DNA from: Cereibacter ovatus | Lineage (GTDB): Bacteria; Pseudomonadota; Alphaproteobacteria; Rhodobacterales; Rhodobacteraceae | Direction of reading: 5' to 3' | DNA: 60,359 bases | Assembly (NCBI RefSeq): GCF_900207575.1 | Contig: NZ_OAOQ01000021.1 | Coordinates: 1-60,359 of the forward strand | Notes under the pieces: model-generated | What the model saw: only the letters and a program-made list of their open reading frames with translations | The model's database searches: none | What the model was told of the DNA's origin: nothing | In this document: piece by piece, positions 17,632-27,020 of the stretch | How the letters are laid out: the number at the start of each line of letters is the position of its first letter | Position numbering within the stretch: the first letter of the stretch is position 1 | Translations under genes and position numbers: made by a program

Positions 17632-17876
17632 GCGGAGACTTGCCGGCCGCGCGCCCCTTCCCCTAGAGCAGTTTCAGGCCCGGTGCACATGACGCCATCG
17701 GGGAACCGCAAAATCGCCGAAAAGGTGAGGTCTGATCACAACAGGCTAACTCTGCGTTGATGATCTTCCGGCTATGCCCGACACTGGGCGCCCGCTGAAA
17801 GGCCATCAAATCCACTGTCCTTCACCGGGCGGGGGGCAAATTCGTTTGCCCGGATGCAGCAAGGAGAGCGCCACGA
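17632..17876 (+). promoter_or_regulatory. 5' leader with UUCG hairpin and strong SD before the beta-helix gene
   Basis: The leader ends with a 7-bp perfect hairpin, GGGCAAA-TTCG-TTTGCCC at 17834-17851, and then a consensus AAGGAG at 17861-17866, 10 nt before the ATG at 17877. The UUCG-capped hairpin right before the ribosome binding site could stabilise the mRNA or set its access. The rest of the stretch shows no ORF and no clear promoter. Confidence 0.5.
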
Positions 17877-20800
17877 ATGACCCGGACTGAACCTTTGGGG
17901 ACTGCCGAACGCACTCAACTCCGTCTCTACCGGACGCTGCAGACAGGAATTAGAAACGCCATGGTCTCTCTCGCACTCATCAGTCAGTTGCTTGCCTCGG
18001 GCAAGGCTGCGGCGGCCGTCACCGACGGTGGTCTTTTCAAGATGTCAGGCAAGCAGGCGGCACTGGCCGCGCTGCTGCCGGAATTCGCCTCCCCTGTGTC
18101 GGCCAAGACGTCGAAAGCGTCCGCCACGGCCGATCAATCCTTCACGGCGAAGGTCACGAAAAGCCTGAAGGTATCGCTCGAGGCCAGCGAAAAGGGCAAG
18201 ACGCAGGAAAGCTCGATCCTGACGTTCGAAGCCACGACGACGAAAACGCTGTCCAGCCAGAAGACCACCTCGCCCGGCAAGGGCAAGAAGCCGGTCCCGG
18301 CACCGGTCGAAGACGAAGTGACCCCCGCCCCGGCCCCGGTCGAACCCACCCCGGTCGTGACCGAACCCGCTCCGGCCCCAGTCGAGCCTACCCCGGTCGT
18401 GACCGAACCCGCCCCGGCCCCGGTTGAACCCACCCCGGTCGTGACCGAACCCGCCCCGGCCCCGGTCGAGTCCATTCCGACCACCCCCGAGCCGCTGCCC
18501 GTGACCGACACGACGACGCCGCAGGCCCCGACCGACGGGCCGGTCATCCAGACCTCGATGGCCACGCAGGCGATGACCGGCCGGGTCGCGACGATCCAGC
18601 TTGATCTGGCGCCGGGCGCCACCGTCCAGGTGACGGGCCAGCCCGCCTATGGCCGTGTCACCGTGAACCCCGACAATTCCCTTGCCCTGGTGCTGACCGG
18701 CGAGACGAGCGTGGACGATCTGCTGTTCTCGGTCGAAATCCGGCATGCGAACGGCACGCTGGAACAGCAGGAAATCGCCGTGGACGTGACCGAGGGCCTT
18801 CAGGCCGGCGGTTGGGGTCTGGGCGATTATTACATGCTTGAGACCGGCAGCGACGGCCGCGTGGTGGTCGAACATGGCGAGATCCACCGCGAGGTCTATA
18901 TCTCGGGCAACGCTGCGGCGCTGAGTGCGGCCGACATCGCCGCACGTGAGGGTGTCTCGGTCGAAAGCGTGACGACGAAATTCCTGATGGATCGCCCGCA
19001 CTATGGCGCAAGCGCGGATCTGGCGCTGGACGAAGCCATGGGCATGAAGCTCTGGAATGCGCTGACCGACAACCAGAACACATCGCACTGGCTGCTGTTC
19101 GAGCGGGGCTATACCTATTCGCCCGGCCGCGTGGTTCAGGACGATGCCGATGGCGAATCCGAGCTGCATCCGCTTTATGTCACCGCCTACGGCAGCGGCG
19201 CCGATCCGATCTTCGCGACCGAAGTCAAGCTGATCAAGATGTCGTGCGAAAACGTCGTGTTCCAGGGCATCGAGTTCGCCGGCGGCTTCACCGCCCTTGT
19301 CGGGTCGAACCTGCTGATCGACGACGTGCAACTCAGCGGCACCAACGGCGTCGATGTCCAGAACGTCCTCGGCTTCACCATGCGCAATACCGAGGTGCTG
19401 GATATCATCCGCGACGGCACCTACGACGGCAGCGATTACTGGTCGCCCAAGTCGAACCGCACCAGCGGCGTCTATGTCGAGAACACCAAAGGTCTGCTGA
19501 TCGAAAACGTCCTGATCGACCACTCGGGCTGGGCCGAGGGCTACGATTACAACCTGTCGGCCACGTCCGGCGGTCAGCCGCCGAGCATGTATTCGCACAA
19601 CTTCTATCTGCAAGGCACCAACAGCGACATCACATTCCGCGACAACATCTCGCTCCGGCCGGCGTCGGACGGGGTGCAGGTGCGCTCGGGCGGCCTGGTC
19701 GAGGACAACATCTTCATCGACGGCAATGCCAGCCTGTTCACCGGGGCGACCAACAACTATTCGCTGGTGACAGGCAACGTCGTCACCTCGGGGGCGCACA
19801 AGACGGTTTCGGCCGGACAGGGCGCGCTGACCCAGGGCATCGTGAACAACGGCTATCTGACGACGCTGCTTGACAACCTTGTCACCCACATGGCCGATCC
19901 CAACAACCCGGCGGAAATCGCCGCGAAAACCATCACCCACAATGCTCTGAACAGCGCCCCGCCCCTCTACTACAACGACACGATCGTGCATAACTGGGGC
20001 AAGCAGGCGAACCTTAACACCGCCGGTCTCGACACCAGCCTGTTGAACGCCACCACGATCCAGAAGTTCGCAGCCCTCGTGACCGGAAAAAGCACGGCCA
20101 CCATCGAGGATCTGGCACAACATCTGCGTGCCAACAGCGACGACCGGATCGATGGCACGCTGGACGCCGACACGATCATCGCCTACTTCCGGGAAGCCTT
20201 CGGCATCGATCTGGCCGAGACCGACGCAGGCAGCGCCCGCTTCGTGCCGAGCGATCTTGGCGAAGGCATGCGCTGGGACAACCGGCTGAACTGGGATACC
20301 GGCGTGCTGCCGACCGAGGGTCAGGACATCGATCTGGGCAACAACAAGGTCTACTACAGCGGCACGACCACGATCGGCGATCTGAAGCTTGGTTCTTATG
20401 GCGAGCTGGTGGTGAACAACGGCCGCCTGAATGTCGGGGGCGATGTCCTGACCGAAGGCTCCGGCGCCCGGCTGATGATCGACAAGGCCGGCCAGGTCTG
20501 GGTGGACGGCTATTCCGACGCCAATCTGCTCAATATCTCGGTTGCGGGCGGTCGGTTCGCCAACGTCGGCGATGTCGACGGTGCGATCCGGATGGATGTC
20601 TCGGACAACGGTCAGGTGATCTTCGCCACCGGCGGCGCGAACTTCGACCTGCGGGCCGGCAGCCAGATCATGCTGCACGGCGATGACATCCGCGTGGGCT
20701 TTGACGGCGCATCTTCGGGCAATGCTGTGCTGCGGCTGAACCAGGACTCGGCTCTGGGCTTCGATGCCGGGGACGACGGACGGATGGGCCGGATTTCCGA

Positions 20801-21194
20801 ATTCGTCAGCGGCGCGTTCGGCAATTCCCCGAATGTCCAGTCGGGCGTGAACCTCGGGTCGGCACAACTCTATCTGGATCTGAACGGGATGGTTGCGGGA
20901 AGCCATGTCCTGATAGCGGTGGACGAGATCATGGGCTCGTTCGGCGGTTTCAGTGCGGCGGGCCTTGGATCGGCGCGCGATGCCACCATCCTTGTCGACT
21001 ACACCGCCGATCAGGTGGTGCTGCAACTCGGGGCCGAGGGTGCGGGCTCGGGCCGGCTGGATCTGGTGACGAACGGCAACCAGAGCGACTTCGCCACCAC
21101 GAATGCCGCGCTGTGGCAGGCGCTGACCGATGGCCATGGCAGCTATGCCCAACCCTCGACGACGGAAGCCGCCCTCGCCTGGGACTGGATCTAA
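17877..21194 (+). CDS. Large right-handed beta-helix surface/secreted protein
   Basis: This 1105-residue protein has a basic N-terminus, then a moderately hydrophobic segment (about 29-48, MVSLALISQLLASGKAAAAV) that may serve as an unusual late signal, and a Lys/Ser/Thr-rich region. A Pro-rich stalk follows with four 14-residue repeats (about 150-205). A right-handed parallel beta-helix of the pectate-lyase/Carb-bind type spans about 450-650 (NVVFQGIEFAGG, NLLIDDVQLSG, SDGVQVRSGGLVEDN). The C-terminal third is further beta-strand rungs (GELVVNNGRLNVGGDVL). Such folds degrade, epimerise or bind polysaccharides, so it may trim or epimerise the polymer made here. No C-terminal sorting signal is present. 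The catalytic identity is not established. Confidence 0.85.
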   Translation: MTRTEPLGTAERTQLRLYRTLQTGIRNAMVSLALISQLLASGKAAAAVTDGGLFKMSGKQAALAALLPEFASPVSAKTSKASATADQSFTAKVTKSLKVSLEASEKGKTQESSILTFEATTTKTLSSQKTTSPGKGKKPVPAPVEDEVTPAPAPVEPTPVVTEPAPAPVEPTPVVTEPAPAPVEPTPVVTEPAPAPVESIPTTPEPLPVTDTTTPQAPTDGPVIQTSMATQAMTGRVATIQLDLAPGATVQVTGQPAYGRVTVNPDNSLALVLTGETSVDDLLFSVEIRHANGTLEQQEIAVDVTEGLQAGGWGLGDYYMLETGSDGRVVVEHGEIHREVYISGNAAALSAADIAAREGVSVESVTTKFLMDRPHYGASADLALDEAMGMKLWNALTDNQNTSHWLLFERGYTYSPGRVVQDDADGESELHPLYVTAYGSGADPIFATEVKLIKMSCENVVFQGIEFAGGFTALVGSNLLIDDVQLSGTNGVDVQNVLGFTMRNTEVLDIIRDGTYDGSDYWSPKSNRTSGVYVENTKGLLIENVLIDHSGWAEGYDYNLSATSGGQPPSMYSHNFYLQGTNSDITFRDNISLRPASDGVQVRSGGLVEDNIFIDGNASLFTGATNNYSLVTGNVVTSGAHKTVSAGQGALTQGIVNNGYLTTLLDNLVTHMADPNNPAEIAAKTITHNALNSAPPLYYNDTIVHNWGKQANLNTAGLDTSLLNATTIQKFAALVTGKSTATIEDLAQHLRANSDDRIDGTLDADTIIAYFREAFGIDLAETDAGSARFVPSDLGEGMRWDNRLNWDTGVLPTEGQDIDLGNNKVYYSGTTTIGDLKLGSYGELVVNNGRLNVGGDVLTEGSGARLMIDKAGQVWVDGYSDANLLNISVAGGRFANVGDVDGAIRMDVSDNGQVIFATGGANFDLRAGSQIMLHGDDIRVGFDGASSGNAVLRLNQDSALGFDAGDDGRMGRISEFVSGAFGNSPNVQSGVNLGSAQLYLDLNGMVAGSHVLIAVDEIMGSFGGFSAAGLGSARDATILVDYTADQVVLQLGAEGAGSGRLDLVTNGNQSDFATTNAALWQALTDGHGSYAQPSTTEAALAWDWI
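18324..18491 (+). repeat. Four 42-bp tandem repeats encoding a Pro-rich stalk
   Basis: There are four consecutive 42-bp units (18324-18365, 18366-18407, 18408-18449, 18450-18491). The first three encode PAPAPVEPTPVVTE identically apart from silent changes; the fourth has diverged (ESIPTTPE ending). They form an extended proline-rich linker in the beta-helix protein and are expected to vary in copy number between strains by slippage. Confidence 0.95.
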
Positions 21195-21240
21195 GGGATC
21201 ATGGCGGATCTGCGCCGGCCGTCTCCTCCCCGGGCGGCGT

Positions 21241-22533
21241 TCAGATCCGGAAAAGATCCGGCAGGGGATGTCCTGCCAACACCACATCATAGACGCGGCG
21301 CACCTGGGCGGCCTTGGCCGCCCAGGTGAACTGTCGTTCCACCATGGCCCTGCCCGCCGCGGCCAGACGCGGCAGATCCGACGGATCTGCCAGAATCCGG
21401 CCCAGCCGGTCGCGCAGCCCGGCGATGATCGCGGGCCGCGGCCCGATCGGAATCCGGTAGCCCGTGGCCTCGGTCACCAGCTCGCCCGGCCCGGCATAAT
21501 CCACCACCACCGGCACCAGCCCCAGCGCCATCGCCTCAAGCACCACCCCGCCGCCGAATTCGCGGATCGAGGGGAAGGTCATCAGGCTTGAGCGCACCGC
21601 CACATCCTGCACCGCCCGGTGGTCGAGCATGCCGTGAAACGTCACCCCGCCCGCGATCCCCAGCGCCCGCGCCTGATCTTCCAGCGCGCCCCGCATCGGC
21701 CCGTCACCGATGATGTCCAGCGCCAGCCGCCCGTCACGCAGGAAGGGTGCCGCCGCCTCAAGCAGCATGTCCGGCCCCTTGTAGGGCACCAGCCGCCCGA
21801 TGAAACAGGCCCGCAGCGGGCCCTCTGTCCGCTGTTCCGCCCGCTTGTTGAACCGCGCGGGGTCGATGGCATTCTCGGGCAGGTAGACGGTCTTGTCGCG
21901 ATGGCGCGCCGGGATCTCGCCTTGGGTGTGGCGCGAGCCGACAAGGATCGCGGCCGCCGTCGACAGCGTGGCGGCCCGCCCCGGAAGCAACCTGTAGGCG
22001 CCGCGGACATAGGACAGCCATTCGCGTTCGCGCCGACGCTCGGCGTCAAAGCCCGCAGGCCAGGGCACGCCCCCGTTCAGCGGGCCCAGCACGAAGGGCA
22101 CGCCCGCCCGGGCCAGATGGCGGGCGATGGGGGACTGAACCGTAGGGCTGAGCGGGGTCACCCGATGCACAAGGTCATAGCGCCCGGCCCGCAGATCGGC
22201 ACCGAAGCGGGCCCAGACCAGCCGCTCGAAATAGGGATAAGAGATCGCGTTGATCGCGGTCGTCATGGTCCAGCCCTTGCCCGACCCCATGCGCAACAGG
22301 CTGGCCAGCCGGTGCATCGGCCGTGCGATGGCCTCGGAATCGATGGCGGTGAAATCTTCGCCTTCGCAAAGACCTGCGCGCAGGATGGCCTCTCGGTTGC
22401 GGATCTGGGTCACCAGATGCACCCGCGCCACGCCGCGCAGCGCATGGGCCAGCGACCAGCCGACCAGCGGCACGCTGACCCATTCGGGGTTGGCGGCCTC
22501 TGCCAGGATCAGGACGCGGGGGGCATCGGACAT
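21241..22533 (-). CDS. Glycosyltransferase family 4
   Basis: This 430-residue GT-B enzyme opens MSDAPRVLILAEAANPEW. The central GPLNGGVPWP and the C-terminal domain FIGRLVPYKGPDML, then SIREFGGGVVLEAMALG carrying the E-x7-E motif, are typical of GT4. ATG 22533 is preferred over upstream ATGs at 22551 and 22590 because GAAAGG lies correctly before it. It is convergent with the beta-helix gene and divergent from xrtD (165 bp shared upstream region), so it forms its own transcription unit. Substrates are unknown. Confidence 0.93.
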   Translation of the reverse strand: MSDAPRVLILAEAANPEWVSVPLVGWSLAHALRGVARVHLVTQIRNREAILRAGLCEGEDFTAIDSEAIARPMHRLASLLRMGSGKGWTMTTAINAISYPYFERLVWARFGADLRAGRYDLVHRVTPLSPTVQSPIARHLARAGVPFVLGPLNGGVPWPAGFDAERRREREWLSYVRGAYRLLPGRAATLSTAAAILVGSRHTQGEIPARHRDKTVYLPENAIDPARFNKRAEQRTEGPLRACFIGRLVPYKGPDMLLEAAAPFLRDGRLALDIIGDGPMRGALEDQARALGIAGGVTFHGMLDHRAVQDVAVRSSLMTFPSIREFGGGVVLEAMALGLVPVVVDYAGPGELVTEATGYRIPIGPRPAIIAGLRDRLGRILADPSDLPRLAAAGRAMVERQFTWAAKAAQVRRVYDVVLAGHPLPDLFRI

Positions 22534-22698
22534 CGGCCGCCTTTCAGCCATGACGGAATCGCGACTGGACAGGCGCAGGCGAACGGGCAATCCTTTGATC
22601 CTGCAAAGTCATCATCAACCAATCCATGATAGCAAACACATATTCATTCCCATGCGCCCCGCGCTGAGACAAGATCATTCGAAAAAGAGGGTATAGAC

Positions 22699-24297
22699 AT
22701 GCCGGCAACGGCCACCACTGTCCGGTCCCGACCGCGCGTCCTGCCGGGCCATGGCCTGTTCTGGCTGCTGGCGGCGGCGCTGGCGGCGGGCTTTTATTTC
22801 ATCGACGGGCTTGATGCGCTGCTGACCGCATGGCAGCGCCCGGAATACAGCCACGGGCCACTGATCCCGGTCTTGTCGGGGCTGTTGTTCCTGCGCCAAC
22901 TGAAGGAATATCCGCCCGAAACCGGGCCGGTGCGCGACCGCTGGGTGGGGGTTCTGGTGCTGCTGGGCGCCATCGCCTTCGGCACAGCCGGCAAGCTGGC
23001 CAATATCTCGGACATCGTGGCCTATGCCACCATTCTGTGGGTGGGCGCGATCCTGCTGATCGGCTTCGGCTGGAACCGGGGCAAGCATTTCTGGCCGCCG
23101 GTGCTGCATCTGATCTACATGCTGCCGCTGCCGGCGGTGCTGTATTTCAAGGTGTCGAACTCGCTTCAGTTCATCTCGTCGGAACTGGGGGTGCAGTTCC
23201 TGCGGATGCTGTCGGTTCCGGTCTATCTTGAGGGCAACATCATCGATCTGGGTGTGCTTCGGCTGCATGTGGCCGACGCCTGTTCGGGGCTGCGTTACCT
23301 GTTCCCGATCCTCAGCTTTTCCTACATCTTCGCAGTGCTTTACCGCGGGCCGATCTGGCACAAGGCGGTGCTGCTGATTTCGGCGGTGCCGATCGCGGTG
23401 CTGATGAATTCGGTCCGGATCGCGGTGGCCGGGGTGCTGGCGCAGAAGTTCGGCGTCGAATGGCTGGAAGGGTTCACCCATTTCTTCGAGGGCTGGGTGG
23501 TCTTTGTCGCCTGTATCGCGCTGCTGTTCCTGCTGGCGCGGGTGATGCTGTTCTTCCATGAACGCCGGATGGGGCTGGCCGAGGCGCTGGACCTGGATAC
23601 CACGGGGCTGGGCACCCAGGTTCTGCGGCTGCGCAACGTGCAGGCTTCGGGTGCGCTGATCGCGGCGGTGGCGGTGATGGTGGCGGTGAACCTGGCCTGG
23701 CTGGCGCTGCCCCAGCGCAACGGCACCAGCATCGAGCGCGATCCCTTCACGCTGTTTCCCCGCCAACTGGCGGATTGGGAACAGACCGGCCCGCGCGAGA
23801 TCCTGCCACCAGAGGTGGAACGTGCGCTTCAGGCCGACGACTATCATTCGGTCAATTTCGTCCATGCCGTCAGCGGCGCCCCGGTGGGCTTCTTCTCGGC
23901 CTGGTATGCCGATCAAAGCAATGGCGGCATCCACTCGCCCGAGATCTGCCTGCCCGGTTCCGGATGGGAGATCGCCTGGCTGCAACGGCTGGACATCACC
24001 GAAGAGATCGGCACTGAAATGCCCTTCAACATCAACAAGGCGGTGATCCAGCGCGGCGAGTCCCGGATGCTGGTCTATTACTGGTTCGAGCAGAAGGGCC
24101 GAAAGGTGGCCTGGGATTTCGCGGCCCGGTTCTACCTGCTGGCCGACGGCGTGCGCTCGGGGCGGACGGATGGCGCCATCGTGCGGCTGACCACGCCCAT
24201 CCTTGACGGCGAGACCGAGGCCGCGGCGCAAGAGCGGCTGACCGGCTTTCTGAAAGAGGTGCTGCCCCCCCTGCCGCGGTTCGTGCCGCAGCTTTGA
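22699..24297 (+). CDS. xrtD: VPLPA-CTERM-specific exosortase XrtD, fused to an EpsI domain
   Basis: This 532-residue protein is an exosortase in its first ~310 residues: about eight transmembrane helices and the catalytic triad Cys195 (VADACSGLRY), Arg240 (NSVRIAVAG) and His261 (GFTHFFEGW). The C-terminal ~200 residues are an EpsI/DUF3485 domain with GGIHSPEICLPGSGWE (His412, Cys417), a periplasmic domain associated with EPS production. It cleaves VPLPA C-terminal signals and transfers the protein, probably to an envelope or EPS anchor. Two matching substrates lie in the window (9737 and 31669). The length and fusion fit exosortase D of Rhodobacterales. This is the hub of the locus. Confidence 0.94.
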   Translation: MPATATTVRSRPRVLPGHGLFWLLAAALAAGFYFIDGLDALLTAWQRPEYSHGPLIPVLSGLLFLRQLKEYPPETGPVRDRWVGVLVLLGAIAFGTAGKLANISDIVAYATILWVGAILLIGFGWNRGKHFWPPVLHLIYMLPLPAVLYFKVSNSLQFISSELGVQFLRMLSVPVYLEGNIIDLGVLRLHVADACSGLRYLFPILSFSYIFAVLYRGPIWHKAVLLISAVPIAVLMNSVRIAVAGVLAQKFGVEWLEGFTHFFEGWVVFVACIALLFLLARVMLFFHERRMGLAEALDLDTTGLGTQVLRLRNVQASGALIAAVAVMVAVNLAWLALPQRNGTSIERDPFTLFPRQLADWEQTGPREILPPEVERALQADDYHSVNFVHAVSGAPVGFFSAWYADQSNGGIHSPEICLPGSGWEIAWLQRLDITEEIGTEMPFNINKAVIQRGESRMLVYYWFEQKGRKVAWDFAARFYLLADGVRSGRTDGAIVRLTTPILDGETEAAAQERLTGFLKEVLPPLPRFVPQL

Positions 24298-24303
24298 CCA
24301 AAG

Positions 24304-24330
24304 CGGCCCCCGCAAGGATCGCGGGGGCCG
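24304..24330. terminator. Stem-loop between convergent xrtD and the cytochrome gene
   Basis: A perfect 10-bp GC stem (CGGCCCCCGC at 24304-24313 with 24321-24330) with a 7-nt loop lies 7 bp after the xrtD stop and 20 bp before the opposing gene's stop. It lacks a T-run, so termination is likely but not certain; its position between convergent genes suggests a bidirectional terminator. Confidence 0.65.
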
Positions 24331-24349
24331 GATTCGGCGCGGGATGGGA

Positions 24350-26098
24350 TCAGTTATAGGTCATGTGCTTTTGATCGGCGGTATCGACCTGTTTCAGCGT
24401 CCAGATCAACGCATCCAGCAGGTCGGGATCGTCGATCTCCGGATCGGGCATGCCGGTTCCGGGGGCAAAGGCATTGGGATCGCGCAGATAAACTTTCAGG
24501 GTCTCGTCGTCCCAGACGCCGCCCCGCGCCCGCAGCGACGGCGAATGGCCCGAAAAGGTCGTGGTCGCGATCTTCCGCCCCGCCACCCCGTTCAGCGAGG
24601 GGCCGGTGCCGTTCACATACTGCTCGAAGGAATGGCACTGGTTGCAGGCATCCAGCGTGCTGAGAACCCTCTGCGCCAGCGCGGGGGGAAATTCCACCGC
24701 GACACGCTTGCGGACATCTTCCAGCGGATCGGGGCGGCGCTCGGCGCGGAACAGGATCAGGTCGTTGCGGTCGGTCAGCACCGCGATCCGGTCGGGGCCG
24801 ACCTGGGTGACAAAGCGCACCCGTTGGCCCAGGGCGATGCGTTCGACGAACAGGACACGTTCGCCCTCGATGCGGATGTGAAACAGGCTCTGGCCGAACT
24901 CGGCCGAGGACAACGAGCCCGCGATCAGATCGCCATCCCAGGCCGGATCGAACCCGTCCAGCGCCACCAGCGACGAGGGCGCGACCGAGGGCAGCCAGGC
25001 ATAGACCGGCTTGTCATGCAGGTCGTGGCGGGCATAATCGCCTTTGATCGGCATCGGCAGGCCGCTGTAAAGCGTGCCCAGCGTCTCTTCGGGCCAGCCG
25101 TAATTGCCGCCTTCGCGGATCAGGTTCAGTTCGTCCCCGCCGCGGTAGCCATGCTCGACCGTCCAGAGCCGGCCGAGCTTGTCGATGGCGATGCCGCCGG
25201 GGTTGCGATGCCCCTTCGAGACGATGCGCGACTGGCCGGTGACAAGATCGATGGCCATGATCTTGCCGAAGCTGGTCTGGTCGGACTGGATGCCGGCGTC
25301 ATAGGTCAGGATGCCGTCAAGCTCATAGTCGCCACTGGACAGATAAAGCGTCGAGGGCGCCCGGAACGCCATCCGCCCGCCGGCCCCCAGCCCGGAAAGC
25401 GCGGTGCCGGCGGGGTTCAGCGGCTGGCAGGGATAGGTGTCAAACAGCGTCTTCCAGTCAGAGGCCGCATTCTTCAGATCGGCCACGTCACGGACGGCCT
25501 CGGGGATCGGCAGCCAGCTGACGCGGGTGCCGTAACATTCCCTGTCGGCATCGAACCGGGTGTAGGAGAGCACAAGGCCGCGTATCCCACCCTCGTCCAC
25601 ATAAAGCATGTGGTTGAAGCGAACGCGTTGGAACAAGTGCTGATAGCCCTGGTATTTCCCGGTCCGGGCCAGCGATTTGTAGGCCTCCAGCCCGTTTTCG
25701 GGCGGGACGATCGGGGTGCGGCGCAAGGCGCCTTCGTCCTCGCGCAGAACGAAGCTTTCGCCCTTGTGGTTCATCACCAGCAGCCTGTCGCCCCAAAGCG
25801 TAAGGCTGCCGCCGTTGACCCAGTCGTTGCCGGGCTGGGGATAGACCTGGCCCACAAGACGCAGGTGGGTGGACTCGATCTGCGCCATCTTCTGCGCCAG
25901 CGGCGAAGGTTGGCCGGCCAGCGCCTTCAATTTGCGCTCGACCCGGGTCAGGACGGAATGGGCCGGGTTCAGCCCGAACCGCTGGGTATAATAGCCGGCC
26001 AGATAGGTGGCCCCGGCCAGGGCCGCGACAAGGCAAAGCGCCAGAAGCAGGCGAAAGGCACGGCGAAGGATCGAGGGGCGGGACGACATATCTGGCAT
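24350..26098 (-). CDS. Membrane-anchored sugar-dehydrogenase-like beta-propeller with cytochrome c domain
   Basis: This 582-residue protein has an N-terminal anchor helix (about 14-34) followed by a periplasmic beta-propeller of the glucose/sorbosone dehydrogenase (GSDH) superfamily. Its diagnostic run is SKGHRNPGGIAID, then LWTVEHGYRGGDELN and GGNYGWPEE. A C-terminal cytochrome c segment has a single CNQCH heme motif near residue 490 and a candidate distal Met in the AFAPGTGMPDPEID segment. It would oxidise a sugar or aldehyde group (possibly with PQQ) and pass electrons to its own heme. Its location, with its stop facing xrtD and upstream of the BY-kinase gene, suggests oxidation of the exopolysaccharide or a precursor. 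Cofactor and substrate are inferred. Confidence 0.85.
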   Translation of the reverse strand: MPDMSSRPSILRRAFRLLLALCLVAALAGATYLAGYYTQRFGLNPAHSVLTRVERKLKALAGQPSPLAQKMAQIESTHLRLVGQVYPQPGNDWVNGGSLTLWGDRLLVMNHKGESFVLREDEGALRRTPIVPPENGLEAYKSLARTGKYQGYQHLFQRVRFNHMLYVDEGGIRGLVLSYTRFDADRECYGTRVSWLPIPEAVRDVADLKNAASDWKTLFDTYPCQPLNPAGTALSGLGAGGRMAFRAPSTLYLSSGDYELDGILTYDAGIQSDQTSFGKIMAIDLVTGQSRIVSKGHRNPGGIAIDKLGRLWTVEHGYRGGDELNLIREGGNYGWPEETLGTLYSGLPMPIKGDYARHDLHDKPVYAWLPSVAPSSLVALDGFDPAWDGDLIAGSLSSAEFGQSLFHIRIEGERVLFVERIALGQRVRFVTQVGPDRIAVLTDRNDLILFRAERRPDPLEDVRKRVAVEFPPALAQRVLSTLDACNQCHSFEQYVNGTGPSLNGVAGRKIATTTFSGHSPSLRARGGVWDDETLKVYLRDPNAFAPGTGMPDPEIDDPDLLDALIWTLKQVDTADQKHMTYN

Positions 26099-26161
26099 GA
26101 AAACACCTGATGAAATCCAGAGACCCAGGACCCTAACACACCAAAGCCGTCAGGGCGCCGG

Positions 26162-26983
26162 TCAGACCTCGCCCTGATAGTAGTAATCCGCCTCGGCCTC
26201 GACATGGCGGCAATCGTTCAGCACCACGCCCAGCACATTGGTCAACTGGCCGACCTCGCGCTCGCAGGTATCGAGATGCGAGGCCCGGGTCTGTTCCGCC
26301 TTGGCCAGGACCAGTGCGCAATCGACATATTTCAGCACCGCGCGGGCGTCGTCGGTCTGAAGCATCGGGCCAAGGTCAAAGATCATCACATGCGGCGCAT
26401 AGCGGGCCTGAAGCGTATCCAGCACCTCGCCGGTCTGACGCGCAGTCAGGATGTCGGTCGGATCGGCGGTCGAGCCGCCCGACATCGCCAGCGCAAGGTT
26501 GCCGTTCACGCACAGCATATGGTCCTGCGGGCTGACCTGGCCGGTCAGCATGTCGCGCATGTTGTGCTGCGGCCGACACCCCAGCAGCGCGGCCACCCCC
26601 GGCCTGCGCATGTCCAGATCAAGCAGCATGGTCCGGGTCTGGGTCTGCCGGCTGAGACCGAAGGCCAGGTTGCAGGCCACCGTGCTCTTGCCGCAGCCCT
26701 GTTCGGGCGAGGTGATGGCCAGCCGGGTCCAGCCGTTCTGGCGCATCGCCAGAAAGACCTTGGTGCGCAGCACGTCGAAGGGGGCGGCCTCTTTCTGTGC
26801 GATATAGGAAAAGATGCGGTGGCGGTGCAGCACGGCCGGATCGGGGGTAAAGGGCGCAAGCTCGGCCCAGGGGCCTTCGGTGCTGACGGGCGCGCGGGCC
26901 GCCGTGACGGCAGGCCGGGCATCAAGGGCCTGGCCTTCCCGCGACTCGCGGGCCTTCTGAAGGGCTTTCTGAAGCTTTTCCAT
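26162..26983 (-). CDS. CpsD/CapB-type BY-kinase-like ATPase
   Basis: This 273-residue cytoplasmic P-loop ATPase is the kinase half of a split Wzc. Walker A is at 92-101 (SPEQGCGKST), and Walker A'/B is LLDLDMRRPG. The C-terminus has a three-tyrosine cluster (267-269, ADYYYQGEV), the usual autophosphorylation tail. The Wzz-like membrane partner lies upstream in the same direction (27021), so the two should form the chain-length regulating complex. The N-terminal 60 residues are Ala/Arg-rich and variable. Confidence 0.93.
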   Translation of the reverse strand: MEKLQKALQKARESREGQALDARPAVTAARAPVSTEGPWAELAPFTPDPAVLHRHRIFSYIAQKEAAPFDVLRTKVFLAMRQNGWTRLAITSPEQGCGKSTVACNLAFGLSRQTQTRTMLLDLDMRRPGVAALLGCRPQHNMRDMLTGQVSPQDHMLCVNGNLALAMSGGSTADPTDILTARQTGEVLDTLQARYAPHVMIFDLGPMLQTDDARAVLKYVDCALVLAKAEQTRASHLDTCEREVGQLTNVLGVVLNDCRHVEAEADYYYQGEV

Positions 26984-27020
26984 GGGTGTCCGGTGGTTCT
27001 GGCGGGATCGCGCCCGCGCC

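Noticed and set aside
18045-21290. Long minus-strand ORF (1081 codons) opposite the beta-helix gene
   Set aside because: It is a GC-rich antisense shadow: composition rich in Arg, His, Gly, no domain, no ribosome binding site, while the plus frame has clear repeats and beta-helix motifs.
22675-26110. Long opposite-strand ORFs over xrtD (546 codons) and over the propeller/cytochrome gene (588 codons)
   Set aside because: Both lie exactly over genes with clear catalytic motifs and have shadow-like composition.
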